Positions 10,719-22,400 of a stretch of DNA of 64,000 nucleotides are shown piece by piece. Source of the DNA: Sphagnum compactum (taxonomy: Eukaryota; Bryophyta; Sphagnopsida; Sphagnales). The stretch covers positions 11,377,495 to 11,441,494 of the forward strand of contig OZ234502.1 in NCBI GenBank assembly GCA_965153455.1. The letters are read 5' to 3'. The notes beneath the pieces are model-generated. The model ran no database searches. It had not been told where the DNA came from and saw only the letters and a list, made by a program, of their open reading frames with translations. Position 1 is the stretch's first letter, and each line of letters opens with the position of its first letter. A program made the position numbers and the translations under genes.

Positions 10719-13461
10719 TCAGAGCTGCTCTTCAAAAGCAATGGAGCTGGTTTTGTCGTGAGAATGGGTTGCATTTTTGCTACTCCCTCCAGTAACAGCC
10801 TCATTGCTCAGTATCTGCCCATGCATATAAGATCAAACTAGATCAATGAAGATTAGCCAAAGACAGTCAAATCTCCAACTGAAATTATCAACCTTATTAT
10901 TTGAGTATGCAACACATACCACCTTGGAAGATTGGTCAGTCAAACACAATTAGATAAAGAGATTTTGTCATAACTACAGTATGTTCCATCCTCCTAGTAA
11001 GGATTTCATTACATAATAAAGGTGCTGCCCTCAGATAATTACTAGGACACTAACTACCCCGGATCAACTCCATGCTAATAGTCACCACCAACAGGCTCAG
11101 CCAAATTGTAAGATACAACTATCTTACAAAGAGCAAGGAGGGCACACAAGAGCTTCTGACCTCAACCATGGCAAATCTGTGGCCTTGAGGTGGTCCACAA
11201 TGTTGTTGTCAATCACATCCGAGTGACCCATCTCACTTCATGAACCTGAAACTGTTGCTGTGAACCTGAAACTTGGAAAGTCTCCTACCATGAAATTAGG
11301 GCTATAGCCAGTGATTGCTACTTAGACATCTCCCTCAACCTGACAATCGTCCTATTCCCATCAAATGCTTGTTGCAACATCATTGCAAATCCCCACAGTC
11401 CCAAGGAGTAGCCCTAGCTTTCTCACCAAATCAGACAAGTCTCAGGTGTTAGAAAAAGTGCCATAGCACAATTCCAAGGCTCAATGCACAGACGAGGACA
11501 CAATGTGCATTCCATTAGGGTGTTTTTGAGGACACATTTCTGGCAATAGATAAACACAATGGAACACAAATTTCAATGTGTCAGAGTACAAGGTTTAAAG
11601 CAAGGAGTTCCCTTCAAAGCACTTGCCTTTTCATCAGTTGATTGTGAAAGTTCAGTTCTCCAATGGCAGTCAACAACAGCATGTTTCGTTTCCTTCCTTG
11701 TTCACTTATGCACGAGACTCCAGCTGACCAACATTTGCTAGATCAGGAGAGCCAGCTGAAGATGCCAATCCAACTGCTCTCAATTTCCATTGCTACACAA
11801 CAAACAGGAAGCAGACACTGGTTCTACATTTGGGGATTAGCACATCAAGCTTGTTGGGAAGTGCAAAAACTACTTAAGAAATTCCAAACTGACGAGAAAA
11901 CAACACCTGACATGGATGGACACTCCACAGTAGAACATTGTCACAAACTCAAACAAGATTTTGGAATCTAATGATCCCACAGGAATTCCAGCTGTGTCTT
12001 GATGTTCCATGTCATTGAGCTCTAGAAATATTCCAAAAAGTTCTCTAGCTCCAGAACCTGATGCTTCTGCATGTGCTCAAGGTCAGGAGTTGAAGTTCGA
12101 GCTCTAGGGTCTGGTTCCCCCATGAGCACTTATGGTTGAGGAGTAGGTGATGAATAAACTCAAAGGTTCAATCTCTGAGGCTTCTTTGAGTTCTCCAGCT
12201 ATGGAAGCCAAGGTACATGTGAGCAAACAGCAGTGTTCCTGGAGAGGCCCAGGATGGTATACAATGCTAAGCTCCTCAATTAGCTCAGAAAGTGTAAGAG
12301 GTTTCTTTTGTAGAATTACAACAACGTCAAATGAACAAATGACATAGACCATTGCTAGTATTAGCAACTAGCAACAATATGGCATTCTTTGTGCTGAAAT
12401 CACAGCTTTGAGGACCTAATGTTGAGGGCAGGGTTTCTATCCAGCAGCAAGAGAAAGAACGGGGGCTAAAAGGATTACAGTCTAAGAAGGATGAGAAATA
12501 GTGACACCCAAAGTGGTTAAGAACTGATGAGATATTTGACATACTTCTTGGGAAGTGGAAGACTTCTAATGCTCAATTACATTCTACAGTGAAATGGAAG
12601 TTTCATCGAGACAGAAATCTGGTGTGCATTGGCTGTTGATATAGATACATTAGATTTATGATGTACAAAAAGGAATTCCAGCCCCATACCCTAGCCTAGT
12701 CAGGACTTCCTGGAGACAGTCCCTCTGCAATTCTCTGTCAATTCCTGCAAGCTGCTCTATCTTTCTAGCCAGGGGCTGCTCATCAGCCATAACATCATCT
12801 TTGACAGACAGATGCTCATCAAAAGGTGTGCCCACAAAACCATACTCTCCTCTTGTACCTATAGTAGAAGCTTCCCTGTTTTAACAAACATAAAGCACCG
12901 ATAAGCGAACTAAACACAGTGATAAGAATCATAACAATGAGTTGCAAAAAGTAAGAAGAAACTAGCATGTCAAAATGCAGGAATGCATCTGTTCTGCAAA
13001 GGTTGCAAACCAATAATACCCGCAAAAACACTGTTGAGACCTCTCTCTCTCTCTTTCTCTGATGGCCGTGGAGCGCTCATCAACAGACCATTCTGCAGAA
13101 GAAACAAGAAAGCCCTTTGTGCTAGGAAGTTCAGGTGCAGGTGGAAGCGGTGATGGTAGCAGTGGCAAAGGTGGTTCTTTCTCAGAATAAGTTTGGCACC
13201 ATCCCAGAGATACTCCAGCCATAATGGCAAAGAGGAAGTCTTTTTGCTAAGAACTCAATTGTCACCAAGAGATGTCTCTTCTGAGCCTGGAGCCAGCTCA
13301 AGAAAGAGGTTTCGAACTACAATTTGAGAGAGACGACTCACCAGTCCCTTCAATCCAGGCTGCAATAGGGTCAGCACGCCCATAACCAAACGCTTCTCTA
13401 TAATCGAACACCCATTCTGTACAGAGGAGCAGCTCTTGAAAGTACACCCATGTCTTGCCCA
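10719..13461 (-). CDS. Unidentified multi-exon gene or gene remnant
   Basis: Several exon-like blocks lie on the minus strand. Exon A, 13461-13342, follows an acceptor (TTTTTGAACAG) and ends at a strong GTGAGT donor; it reads through VFDYREAFGYGRADPIAAW. Block B, about 13222-13070, is proline-rich (PLPLLPSPLPPAPELPSTKG) then SAEWSVDERSTAI. Exon C, 12875-12656, reads GFVGTPFDEHLSVKDD, later ARKIEQLAGIDRELQR and LQEVLTRLG, and ends in TAA. A separate block at 10814-10719 has an acceptor and reads 31 residues to a stop (SNEAVTGG through AFEEQL); it may be an alternative last exon or unrelated. The joins between A, B and C are not proven and no start exon was found; a degenerate satellite lies immediately upstream. 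The protein-like composition argues against chance. I do not recognise the family and assign no function. Confidence 0.38.
10820..12655. other. Region between the exon-like blocks, unassigned
   Basis: If the minus-strand gene is real this is intron or 3' flank. A minus-strand frame at 12367-12104 reads LTLSELIEELSIVYHPGPLQ and could be another exon, but it has no clear splice borders. Nothing else was recognised. Confidence 0.3.
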
Positions 13462-13534
13462 CTGTTCAAAAAGTGACTTATGGCTGAACGCACGGTCTAA
13501 TAAGTGTGTGTTTGAGCATCCAACCAGAAATAAA

Positions 13535-14100
13535 GGTTTTGTGTTTGGTTATACGTGTGGATAGGGAAAAGGGGAAAAACAAGGTTGTCCTTCAATTGCA
13601 TGTGTTGGGTTTGGTGATGGGGTGTCAACTGTCACACTTTATTAAACAACATTGAACAGGCATGGGGGAATTTGGGCGTGTTAAAATTCCACATGTTTTG
13701 GTTATAGGGTGTTTCCTGCCCATTTGTGGAAAAAATCCAAGTTCAAGGTGAAGACAATGTTTGGTCATATGGAATTTGGTGGCCACTTTAAGATATATTC
13801 TTTGTCCAAACAAAATGGGAGCATTTGATTTGTTTATAAGGTGTTTTAGATCCAATCTTGAAAACTCCTAGACCATTTGGCCAAATGAGCGTTTGGTTAT
13901 AGAACAACTATCGCCCAATTTAAGAGTAAATATTTGACCAAAAGAAATGGCAATTGTTTGGTTATAGGGGTTCTTATGTACATTTTCTTTTTATAATGGG
14001 GGCAAGGGCAAAGGAAGGATTTTATGGGGGTCGTTTGGACCAGTTTCATAAAGAAAAGTCCCTACACATAAAATTGCACATTTTGGGTTTAGGAAAAATC
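13535..14100 (+). repeat. Degenerate ~65-bp tandem array with a GTTTGGTTATAGGG core
   Basis: A core like GTTTGGTTATAGGGTGTT recurs with variation near 13541, 13612, 13696, 13757, 13826, 13889, 13955 and 14084. The spacings are mostly 61-74 bp. Between cores the sequence has diverged strongly, so this is an old array. Similar cores appear near 18446 and, less clearly, around 18950-19130. Confidence 0.65.
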
Positions 14101-15155
14101 TTGAGACACCATTAGGAGGCATGCAATAGTGAATTAATGTGCAGAAATTTGACCAATTCCAATGCAAATAGTTGCTTAAAAGTTATTGAGGCTTCAAACA
14201 ATTAACCTTAAACATGATATGATCTTTAGACCCAACTAATCACTAGTAAATGAAGGATCTAAAAAGGCACACTTTGATTATGCATTCAAAACACATTCCA
14301 TTTCCCTCCAAAACAACAAGGACACATAACAAGCAATGGTAGAGTTGTTTTTTCACATCTTTTCCCAAGCATTTCAATTATTTAAGTATGTCCTCCCTAT
14401 CAAAAAAACCATAAAAAATGAACTTTTAGTTCAACATAAAGCTCTTCATTCTTGCTATAATAGATTTGACAAATATAATAGAAGATCAAGTTGCAAGTGT
14501 GTAAGTAGAACAAGGAGAAAGATTTGTGAAGGAGGCAAAGTTGTAGAAATTTAGTTTAGATTTTTGATATGACAATAAAACAAGAACAAGGAAACGGATC
14601 TAAAAAAGTGGGAACAAACCTTCAAATTTGTGATGGGTTTCCAACAAAACAAGGAGAGGGATCTATGAAAATAGGGGTAGATTTCAAGCACACATATCAG
14701 ATCCCAAACGTCAAAGTGAAACAAGTAGAACACAAAAAAAAGGCAAATTTGCAAAATTTAGATCTGAAAAATGATGGAAGGGTTAGAATCGTGGATAAAT
14801 TTTACAACCAAAGGTTCCAACAAGAAAACAAATTATTACTGCTAGATCCAAAAACCTACCCACACAAGCTATAAAGCAATTAGACCAAAAGGGCAAGTCT
14901 TCATTAACTCACATGAACCACACTTGCAATTAATTCCAACACCTTGCACAAATGAAATTGACATCAACTTAAAGTGGGAGGATTTTTCATATTTTCATGT
15001 TCTTATCACTTCAATTCCAAAATTGAAGTCTTATGTTCTTGAAGCCTATCCAAATTTAACAAAAAAATTATTTGTTGGTTTTTGTATAAGAAACACAAGG
15101 GCATACCTTTAATGGGCCCAAAGTGCACACTCCCTACTTGTTGGAGGCTTGAGCA
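14101..15155. other. AT-rich intergenic DNA, no gene recognised
   Basis: Open frames at 14336-14554, 14569-14874 and 14924-15112 (plus) are lysine- and asparagine-rich, as expected from AT-rich random sequence. They have no recognisable domain. Confidence 0.5.
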
Positions 15156-15465
15156 ACATCACAAACTTAACATTTCACAACTTAGAAACAAAAATCATAC
15201 AAAATTCATTCATTCATAATTTGTACATTTCACACATTAATATTGTGCATTGAAAACACATATGACACACAAATTTATAGGAAGATATAAAGTTCATTTG
15301 ACATTCATTCATTCACAGGTTTGTACTTTATTTGTCAACACATTTATCTGTGTGTCAAACATGTTTTTAACACATTATTTTCATGTGTAAAATGTTTGAA
15401 CTTATGAATGAACGAACTTCACACGATTTTCATTATTAATTCGTCACATGCTAAATTTGTAGTGT
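15156..15465. mobile_element. 310-bp fold-back (MITE-like) element
   Basis: The right half is an imperfect reverse complement of the left half over about 130 bp per arm. ACATCACAAACTTAACATTT at the left end pairs with the reverse complement of the right end (ACACTACAAATTTAGCATGT). Inward, ATTCATTCATTCATAA pairs with TTATGAATGAACGAA, and the TTTCACACATTAATATTG region pairs with its partner near 15390. There is no open frame. This is the architecture of a non-autonomous inverted-repeat element. The ends resemble CACTA-type termini, but no clear target duplication was seen. A related single end lies near 16182. Confidence 0.75.
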
Positions 15466-16505
15466 AGGGGAGCTAAACCATCATGACTATACATGTGCCT
15501 CATAAGTAGTGAAACAATGTGTTGAACCAAGCAGCATCAGACAAGGAGAATCTCCCCCCCCCCCCCCCAACCTACACCAAAAACAAAGCATACACCACAA
15601 ATAATCAATTGAATCCCACAAACAACCAAGAGGAGTAAATGGAATAATCATGCATTAAAGGAAGCTATGGAAGTTATTAAAAAAGGGACACATTCATTGA
15701 GAAAGGCAAATCGTCTTGGAACATCCCATTCACTTCCCTTTCTAACCATCTAAATGGGAAAACAAGGTTCAAGAAAATGGGGCCTACTAGTGTTAATAGA
15801 AGAAGAAGATGTAATAGTGGTTGCATGGATTATAACAATGCAAAAATGTGGGCTTTCAATAACATTACAATAGCTAAAGATGTAAGTAGCAAAACTCACT
15901 CAAATAAGAAAACATCATTCAAACATGAAGTACAAGGGTACTCCTAGTGGTATTGGTTCAAATGCATGTGGGTGAAAGCATGAATAGGTGGTTAGTTTGA
16001 ATTGTCACACTTTTAATTTTCTGGATTATGTACAAACATAAAATTTAAAGCCATACTCGAAATTAACATTATCAATTTTTTAATTATTCATGTTATCATA
16101 GACTTTAATGGAAATCATCATAAAAGATTTGGATAAATTTTAAAAAGATTATGGACTTGTAATGGATTTTTGAAATGACAACACTACATTTGTCACACAC
16201 AAAAAATGAAAAATGTGGATTCAAAAAAAATGTTAAAGTAGTGTCAAAATAAAAATAAAAAATAAAGCATCATCAAATGAAGAATTTATTAGTGAAGTGC
16301 AATGAAACTTTCTTAATATATATGTTTTAATTATTTTTTAAAGTTTTAAATGATGTTATTGTTATAAATTTTTATCCTTGAAAGTCTTTCACATTTAAAA
16401 ATTTAATATTTTGCATGGATTTTTTATCAATCACATGTTTAAAGACATTCATAGGTTGGCTTATTAATATTTATGATTAAAAGCATAGGGGATAATTATA
16501 GGCTT
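15466..16505. other. AT-rich intergenic DNA
   Basis: Contains a run of 15 C at 15554-15568 and, near 16182, CACTACATTTGTCACAC, which resembles the end of the fold-back element. No gene was seen. Confidence 0.5.
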
Positions 16506-16510
16506 TATGT

Positions 16511-17000
16511 TTGATAATGGTTAAAATTGTAAAAAAATCGCTAGTGATAGATTATGGATTTTCAAACATGACTTTTGAGCCACCTAACCATTCTTTCACC
16601 CATGCATCTAGGGTTGCTAAAGGATTGGACATCTCTAACATAGCAAGAGGAACTAAACATCGATATTACGTGGAAATGTTTCACAACCTTATTATTGTGA
16701 CAAATGATGTTGAAGAACATACAATAAATTTAATTTCATCCAAGTTATAATCTCTAGCAAGTTGAAGAACATACAATAAATTTAATTTCATCCAAGTTAT
16801 AATCTCTAGCAAGTTGAAGCCTTAACAAACCTCACCTAAAAACAATGAATTTTCACAACCTTCTTTCGTTGGCCTAATTGCCTATAAAACAAATAAAAGG
16901 TAAAAGGCCATTAATAGATTATTCATACTCACACACTATGACATCTAATGAATACTTAACTATTTTAAGGTGCAAACGGGATAACACAAGCCACATCCGC
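16511..17000 (+). pseudogene. Possible relic of a mobile-element coding region
   Basis: An open frame at 16511-16750 reads SLVIDYGFSNMTFEPP, HSFTHASRVAKGLDISN and RYYVEMFHN. A second frame from 16878 contains GKRPLIDYSYSHTMTSNEYL. Both look like natural protein rather than random AT-rich translation. They are reminiscent of fragments I associate with plant transposon-derived proteins, but I cannot name the family. They lie in different contexts separated by stops and by a 53-bp duplication, so neither is intact. Confidence 0.35.
16709..16817 (+). repeat. 53-bp tandem duplication
   Basis: GTTGAAGAACATACAATAAA through AATCTCTAGCAA occurs twice in succession, offset by 53 bp, and a third copy begins (GTTGAAG). 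The copies appear identical. The first overlaps the last codons and stop of the 16511-16750 open frame. Confidence 0.9.
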
Positions 17001-17800
17001 CTGTTTTTTTATTGTTTTTGTGATTGCTTTTGGGGAAATATTCTTAAAATATTCTTGGAATACTTTTTAAAAAGTCTTCAAAAAAAATTTAAAATTTTTA
17101 ATACTATTTTATTAAGATTCAAATTAAAAATTTGGCAAAAAATGTCATTTTCAAAAAAATTTAAATCCATTTAGAAGTCCTTTTATTGCTTAAAGCAAGT
17201 GTTATAGTGTTTAATGAGTGTTTTTGTTAATTATTCATTAGATTAATTTCAAATTAATTCACATGTTCCCATGATATATTAAAAAGAAAATTTTATGAAC
17301 AAAATTTCTTAGGGTCAAAATTAAATTTCAACTTTAAAACATGAAAAAACCAAACAAGCGTTACACTTGCTATGGTATGTGTTATTGTGACTGCACCCCT
17401 TATAAAATAAAACTATGGATAAAGTAACAATAAAACAAATCAAGAAGGGAGGTGAAAAGAGAGAGAGGAAAAACGTATTAAGAAATCAAAAAATGTTGTG
17501 GCTAAAGTAGGGCAAGTAATAGAAAGAATAATAAAAAATATAGTCAAGGCACAATTTGCATCATTTTGGTTCACAACAGTAATAAAGGAAATGTACTTTT
17601 CCACCAAAATGTTCAAGCAAACCCATATTCTAGATACACATCTACAAACTTTAAAAACACAACATTGTTATCCAACAAGTAGATAATGCAACTAAACAAT
17701 GGATCTAGAATGTAAACACACAAGCATGTTGCACCAAGGCTACACTTTTCTAGCAACTAGTTCATTGTACGTCGGGGGGAGAGTAGGAAAAGGATTAATT
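17001..17800. other. AT-rich intergenic DNA, no gene recognised
   Basis: Very AT-rich with long A and T runs. The short lysine-rich frame at 17498-17686 shows nothing recognisable. Confidence 0.5.
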
Positions 17801-17803
17801 TCA

Positions 17804-18150
17804 AATGAATGTACATCATGATCACCCATTAACTAGGACCAAGACCATCAACACGCAACTTGCATTAACAGCACCAAGAGAAAAAACGATGAACACCACA
17901 ATCACCTATTAACCCAGATGATCAACACGCCATTTGCACCAAGAGCATCAAGAGAAGAGAGGATGAACATCACGATCAACAACTAATTAGGAACAAGACA
18001 AGTAACACACAAATTACATTAGCAACATCAAAAGAAAAAAGGATGAACATCACAATCACTTGTTGATCATGAAGAAGATGATCGACACATGTTTTACATT
18101 TACGGCACCAAGGGGGCAGCCCTCAAGAAACATGACTAGAGTATGACCAT
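17804..18150 (+). repeat. Degenerate ~75-80-bp tandem array
   Basis: Units begin with GATGAACATCACAATCAC or variants near 17806, 17888, 17962, 18042 and, more degraded, 18142. Each ends in a CACCAAGAG/CATCAAAAG segment plus an A-rich tract. The copies differ by many substitutions. Confidence 0.75.
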
Positions 18151-19165
18151 CACGATCGCCTTCAAAGTTAAAGAGGCAAATGCTTAAATTTTTGCTATGA
18201 ACAACACCAAGGAGCAAGAGGATTGGAACAAAACAAAACAAGGTTCATGCCCATACAATTCCATCCGGTCCATGCTTGTGCAAGGGTTTATGGTTCATGG
18301 AACCCTTAAACACCCGTAATCATTGATCTTATAGTATTATTTTTAGGAAAATCTTGGCCAGACACACAAAATTGAACATTTAATTGATGAAATTTATTAA
18401 TTTCTTATTCATTTCGGTGATGGGGTAGGTGGAGACTGACTAACAATGTTTCAATGTTTGGTTATGGATGACCTCTTGTTTCAAAACTTTCATTTTTGGT
18501 CTTTTGACTTTCAAACTTTAAAAGGCCATAACTTCTTAATTTGAGGATCTTTTTTTGCAATCTAAAATGTATTAAATGCACCCAAAGGAAGGCTTCATAT
18601 TATTTTGGGACACCATAAACAAATAAGCCTTCTTGGCAGATTCAATGACCTCTAAGCGCTTAAATGTACATACATTGGCCTACTTACCCTCATGTAAATG
18701 CAAACTCATGCCTATATTGTAAAATAACAACCACTAAGCTAAAAGCTGCAATCACTTCATAAAACACCTAAAGATTGATTACATCAAATTGAACAATCCC
18801 AATGAATTTGATGTTGCACAACTATTCCATACTAGTGGGGCCATGCGTTTAATCAAAAGACAATTTTTCCCCCAAGGTGAGTTTAACACACCCCCATTTC
18901 CAAACACACCAATTCCATTACTAATGGTCCAATTTTTTTATAAAAGGGTAGTTTGTTTAGGTGTGAATATAGCCCCATTTCCAAACATAGCTATTTTAAT
19001 AAAAATGGGGTCAATTTCTATCAATGAACATTTGGTGATAAAGGTGACTTTGATTGTTGGAAAAGCTTGATGCACATTGATCATAAGGGAATAGTTGAAC
19101 CAAATGAATATTTGTTAATGGGTGGGCGTTTGATAATGGGTGTAATTTTCATTCTATTGCTTCCC
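18151..19165. other. Intergenic DNA with repeat-like remnants
   Basis: Contains further copies of the GTTTGGTTAT core (near 18446) and CCCCATTTCCAAACA-type motifs near 18890 and 18975. No gene was recognised. Confidence 0.45.
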
Positions 19166-19172
19166 CCTTTCC

Positions 19173-19290
19173 AAAAGGGGAAAGAAAAAAATCTTGTTTC
19201 ATGCAAGAAACAACCCCTTTCAAAAGGGGAAAGAAAAAAATCTTGTTTCATGCAAGAAACAACCCCTTTCAAAAGGGGAAGGAAATCAAC
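19173..19290. repeat. 49-bp tandem repeat with nested hairpins
   Basis: About 2.4 units with a 49-bp period; AAAAGGGGAAAG starts near 19173, 19222 and 19271. Each unit contains two inverted repeats: CCCCTTTCAAAAGGGG and TTGTTTCATGCAAGAAACAA. Single strands could fold into successive hairpins. The unit is not a multiple of three. Confidence 0.9.
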
Positions 19291-22200
19291 CCCTTCCTCT
19301 CTTCCCCACCCAAAAAAAACTCTTTTGAAGAGGAATTCCCTATCTTCCAAAAGTTTCATTTATAACATAATTTCATCCATTCAACCTACTTTTATTATGT
19401 GCATTTGTATCCATCCTTGGAAAGACAAATAAATTAAAAACCCACTTCTCCCTTCTCCTTAAATTACCACCTATAAATTTATCCCACCCCATTTCACACC
19501 ACTTCACGTCACCCAAACCTTAGAAAGAAGGTTTTTTACACCTAGACTTATAACTTTATTCATGAAGCCCACTTTGAATTCTCCACCCCTATAATAGTTT
19601 TAAAATGAGTTCACTCCATGCATAGTATATAGGATAAATGCAATAATGAAAAATAACATGGTTTCGAAAAAGACAAAACCAATGATGAATAAATAAAATG
19701 ATTTTTAAAAGCTCAAAACAAAAGAGTGGAATGAATTGTAAGGAAAACGATTGTGAGCAAATAATGAAACTCCCTTTTGCATTACATAATGTCTCAATTT
19801 GAATGTGCATCCACCTAACTTGACTCAACTAATATGAACGGTCAAAAAATTTCAACTCAAAAACAAGTTTTTAATGTCAATTTTCCAACTAAATAATTGT
19901 TCAAAATCAACACCATAATTCAAATGATCTATTTAACCTTACATATTGACCACTTATTTGCCAACAATGCAACCCCACAACTTCAAGTTCATTTCAAAGT
20001 ATGATTGCCATAATTTCATTAAATAAAAACGAAAAATGTGGCATTTTTCAGTTTTTTCTTCCAAACTTTTTTTCCATTGAACCAATGTCCCCTTGCATAA
20101 ACATGTCTCATGAATTGGAACATTGATATGTAATGTTAGGCTAACAAATATGTTAACCCTTAACACCACTAACACCAAGTAAATGATATATTGCTAGCAC
20201 CACATTACTAATCATTATGTTGTTGATTTTTAATTATCATTAATGTTAGGTGCCTATCCACACATGCATCCATACCTAATGATATGTTTACCTTTAGGGT
20301 TTTAAAACTCCAATTTAACACTACTGGAAAATTAAAAATTAGTTCAGACCTACTTGCAATTTTAAGTTGGTAGTTATTAGAATTTTTCTTTAAAGCAATC
20401 ATGTTTTCACCCTATCTTTGGGCCTGTTTTCACCCCTATCCCCTCTTTCAGTGAGGTCCGCAAAGTAAGGAAATTTTATTAAATCTAGGTATGAAATGCT
20501 GAAAATCAGCATTTAATGCACAAGGTTTGAGGTAATTATTGTAGTTGTACATGTAGGAGCAATGAAAATATATGTAGTAGCAGTGGGAGCGTTTAGGAAA
20601 AAGGAAAGACAGGGTCAAAACCGGATCAAACTCAATTTGGCACAAAAAGTGGTGCATTTCTAAATTTGACACCCTATTGAAGGCTAATATACTTTTTTGT
20701 AGGTTTTATTTTACTCTCACCCGGTTTTGGACCAATCTTAAGCTATTGGTGCCATGTTGTCCGGACTTTCTGAAAAACTTTATTTTGTTGAGCATTATTG
20801 TTTTGAAGATGATTGCGACGTGTTAATGTCATGCTGCAGCTTTTTTTCATCCTAAGAATGTCCCAAGTCTTGACATGAATAGTCATGTGCCTTTTGTTTC
20901 CACTAGTTTTCCTCTTTTGTCGAACTTAAAGTTGAACTGCAACCCCTAGTCGCTCATCTTGTTTCCAGTGGTTTTACTACAAAAAGTACCATGGATTCCT
21001 TCTTATGAAAGTGGGGTTTAGGGAACCGTCCTTTTGCTAATAGTAGTGAGGGTTTTGCTACAGTTTGGGTGGTGATGGGAGTGGCGGTAGTAACTTTGCT
21101 GCCATTACTAGAGTTACTTCTTTGCGCTCACTTGTTAGTGCTGTGAAATAAAAGGAAAGAGATAACGATAGGCAAAGAGGGACAAAGAGAGACAAAGAGA
21201 AAAATATTTGCAGTTGGAGGCCTTTAGGAAATAAGAAAGAAGGGTTCTAGTTCCATTTCAATATAAAGAAGCCTTGTTGGTAATCTAATTATAGTTCGAT
21301 TAGGGGGATTAATTGTAAATCTACTTTCTAGATTTTCATGGCATGGTGGGACATATGAGAGCAACCACTTTCTGGAGTAAAAAAGGAAGGTAGTGGCGAC
21401 AACAGCACCAACATCAACAAGCAACAAAACAACAAAGGTGCAGAGGTTAAGGGAACATGGGTTTTGTGTTTTCTTGTTCTTCTTTTGTTTAGGTTTTATT
21501 TGGTGGTGAGTCTTTTTTTTATGCTTTCATCAAGCCTAATTTATCTTTTATTACCAAGAATCTAATCATTACTTATAAATTAAGCACAATACAAAGTTTT
21601 TATTACAAAGAGAGAGACTTCGTCACAATCTTGGTATTTCTTGGTTTTTGTCACAATCTTGGAAAAATAGCAAAGGAAGAAAAAAATATAGGAAAAAATA
21701 AACTAAATAAATTTTTTAAAAATGCATTGTAAGTGTGAACATGTGAATACTTAATGGCTAATCATTCACCAATAATATGTTTTTTAGGATTTTTTTTAAT
21801 TTAAAAAAAATTAAAGCAAAAATATTGAGTTTAGGGCATTTTTATGTTCTTGAAATTAGGTGTTACTTTAATCGGGTAGTCCAAAGAATAAAAGATTAGG
21901 CCCCTAATTCTTACACAATAGTTTTTTTAAAAAATGTATAGGTTGTGTTAAACCCAATAAAATAAGGATGATATTATCAAAGGTTATGGCAAAATTAAAG
22001 TTTAACTATCTTTTGAAACATGACTTCCTTGTTTGTGATAGTTCATTATTTTTTCCCATTTGATTTTTCTAGTTTTATGTGGTTGGCTCTATAGGTTTAA
22101 AATTATTGTGTTGAAATAGGCAATTTTTAAAACGTGAGACCTATATGCAATGGTGCAAATAAGTCCCACTCTAATATTTTTGTCTTATTGAATCTAGTGG

Positions 22201-22400
22201 ATTAATGATCGTGACACCCAAGCTTATAATGAATTAGGGTTTGGCCTTGGCATAATGCCCTAGTAAAGGACTCCTTGGAAAATTTCTTATCTTTTTTGTT
22301 TCGTTTCATTTAGTATTATGTGATAGGCTTTGTAGATTTAAGATTGCCTTGTAATGATAGGTAGTTTTTAGAAATTGGGGCTTGTATTCATAATAGACCT
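19291..22400. other. AT-rich intergenic DNA, no gene recognised
   Basis: Only short open frames on both strands with no recognisable domains. A CACTACTGGAAAA near 20322 resembles a CACTA transposon terminus, but no partner terminus was found. Confidence 0.5.

Noticed and set aside
17804-18150. CRISPR array
   Set aside because: Units are degenerate along their whole length with no distinction between conserved repeats and unique spacers, and the host is a plant.
19067-19432. 121-codon plus-strand open frame
   Set aside because: Its repeated peptide only reflects translation of the 49-bp tandem repeat; the unit length is not a multiple of three.
20322-20334. CACTA transposon terminus (CACTACTGGAAAA)
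   Set aside because: No matching inverted terminus, subterminal repeats or transposase could be found around it.
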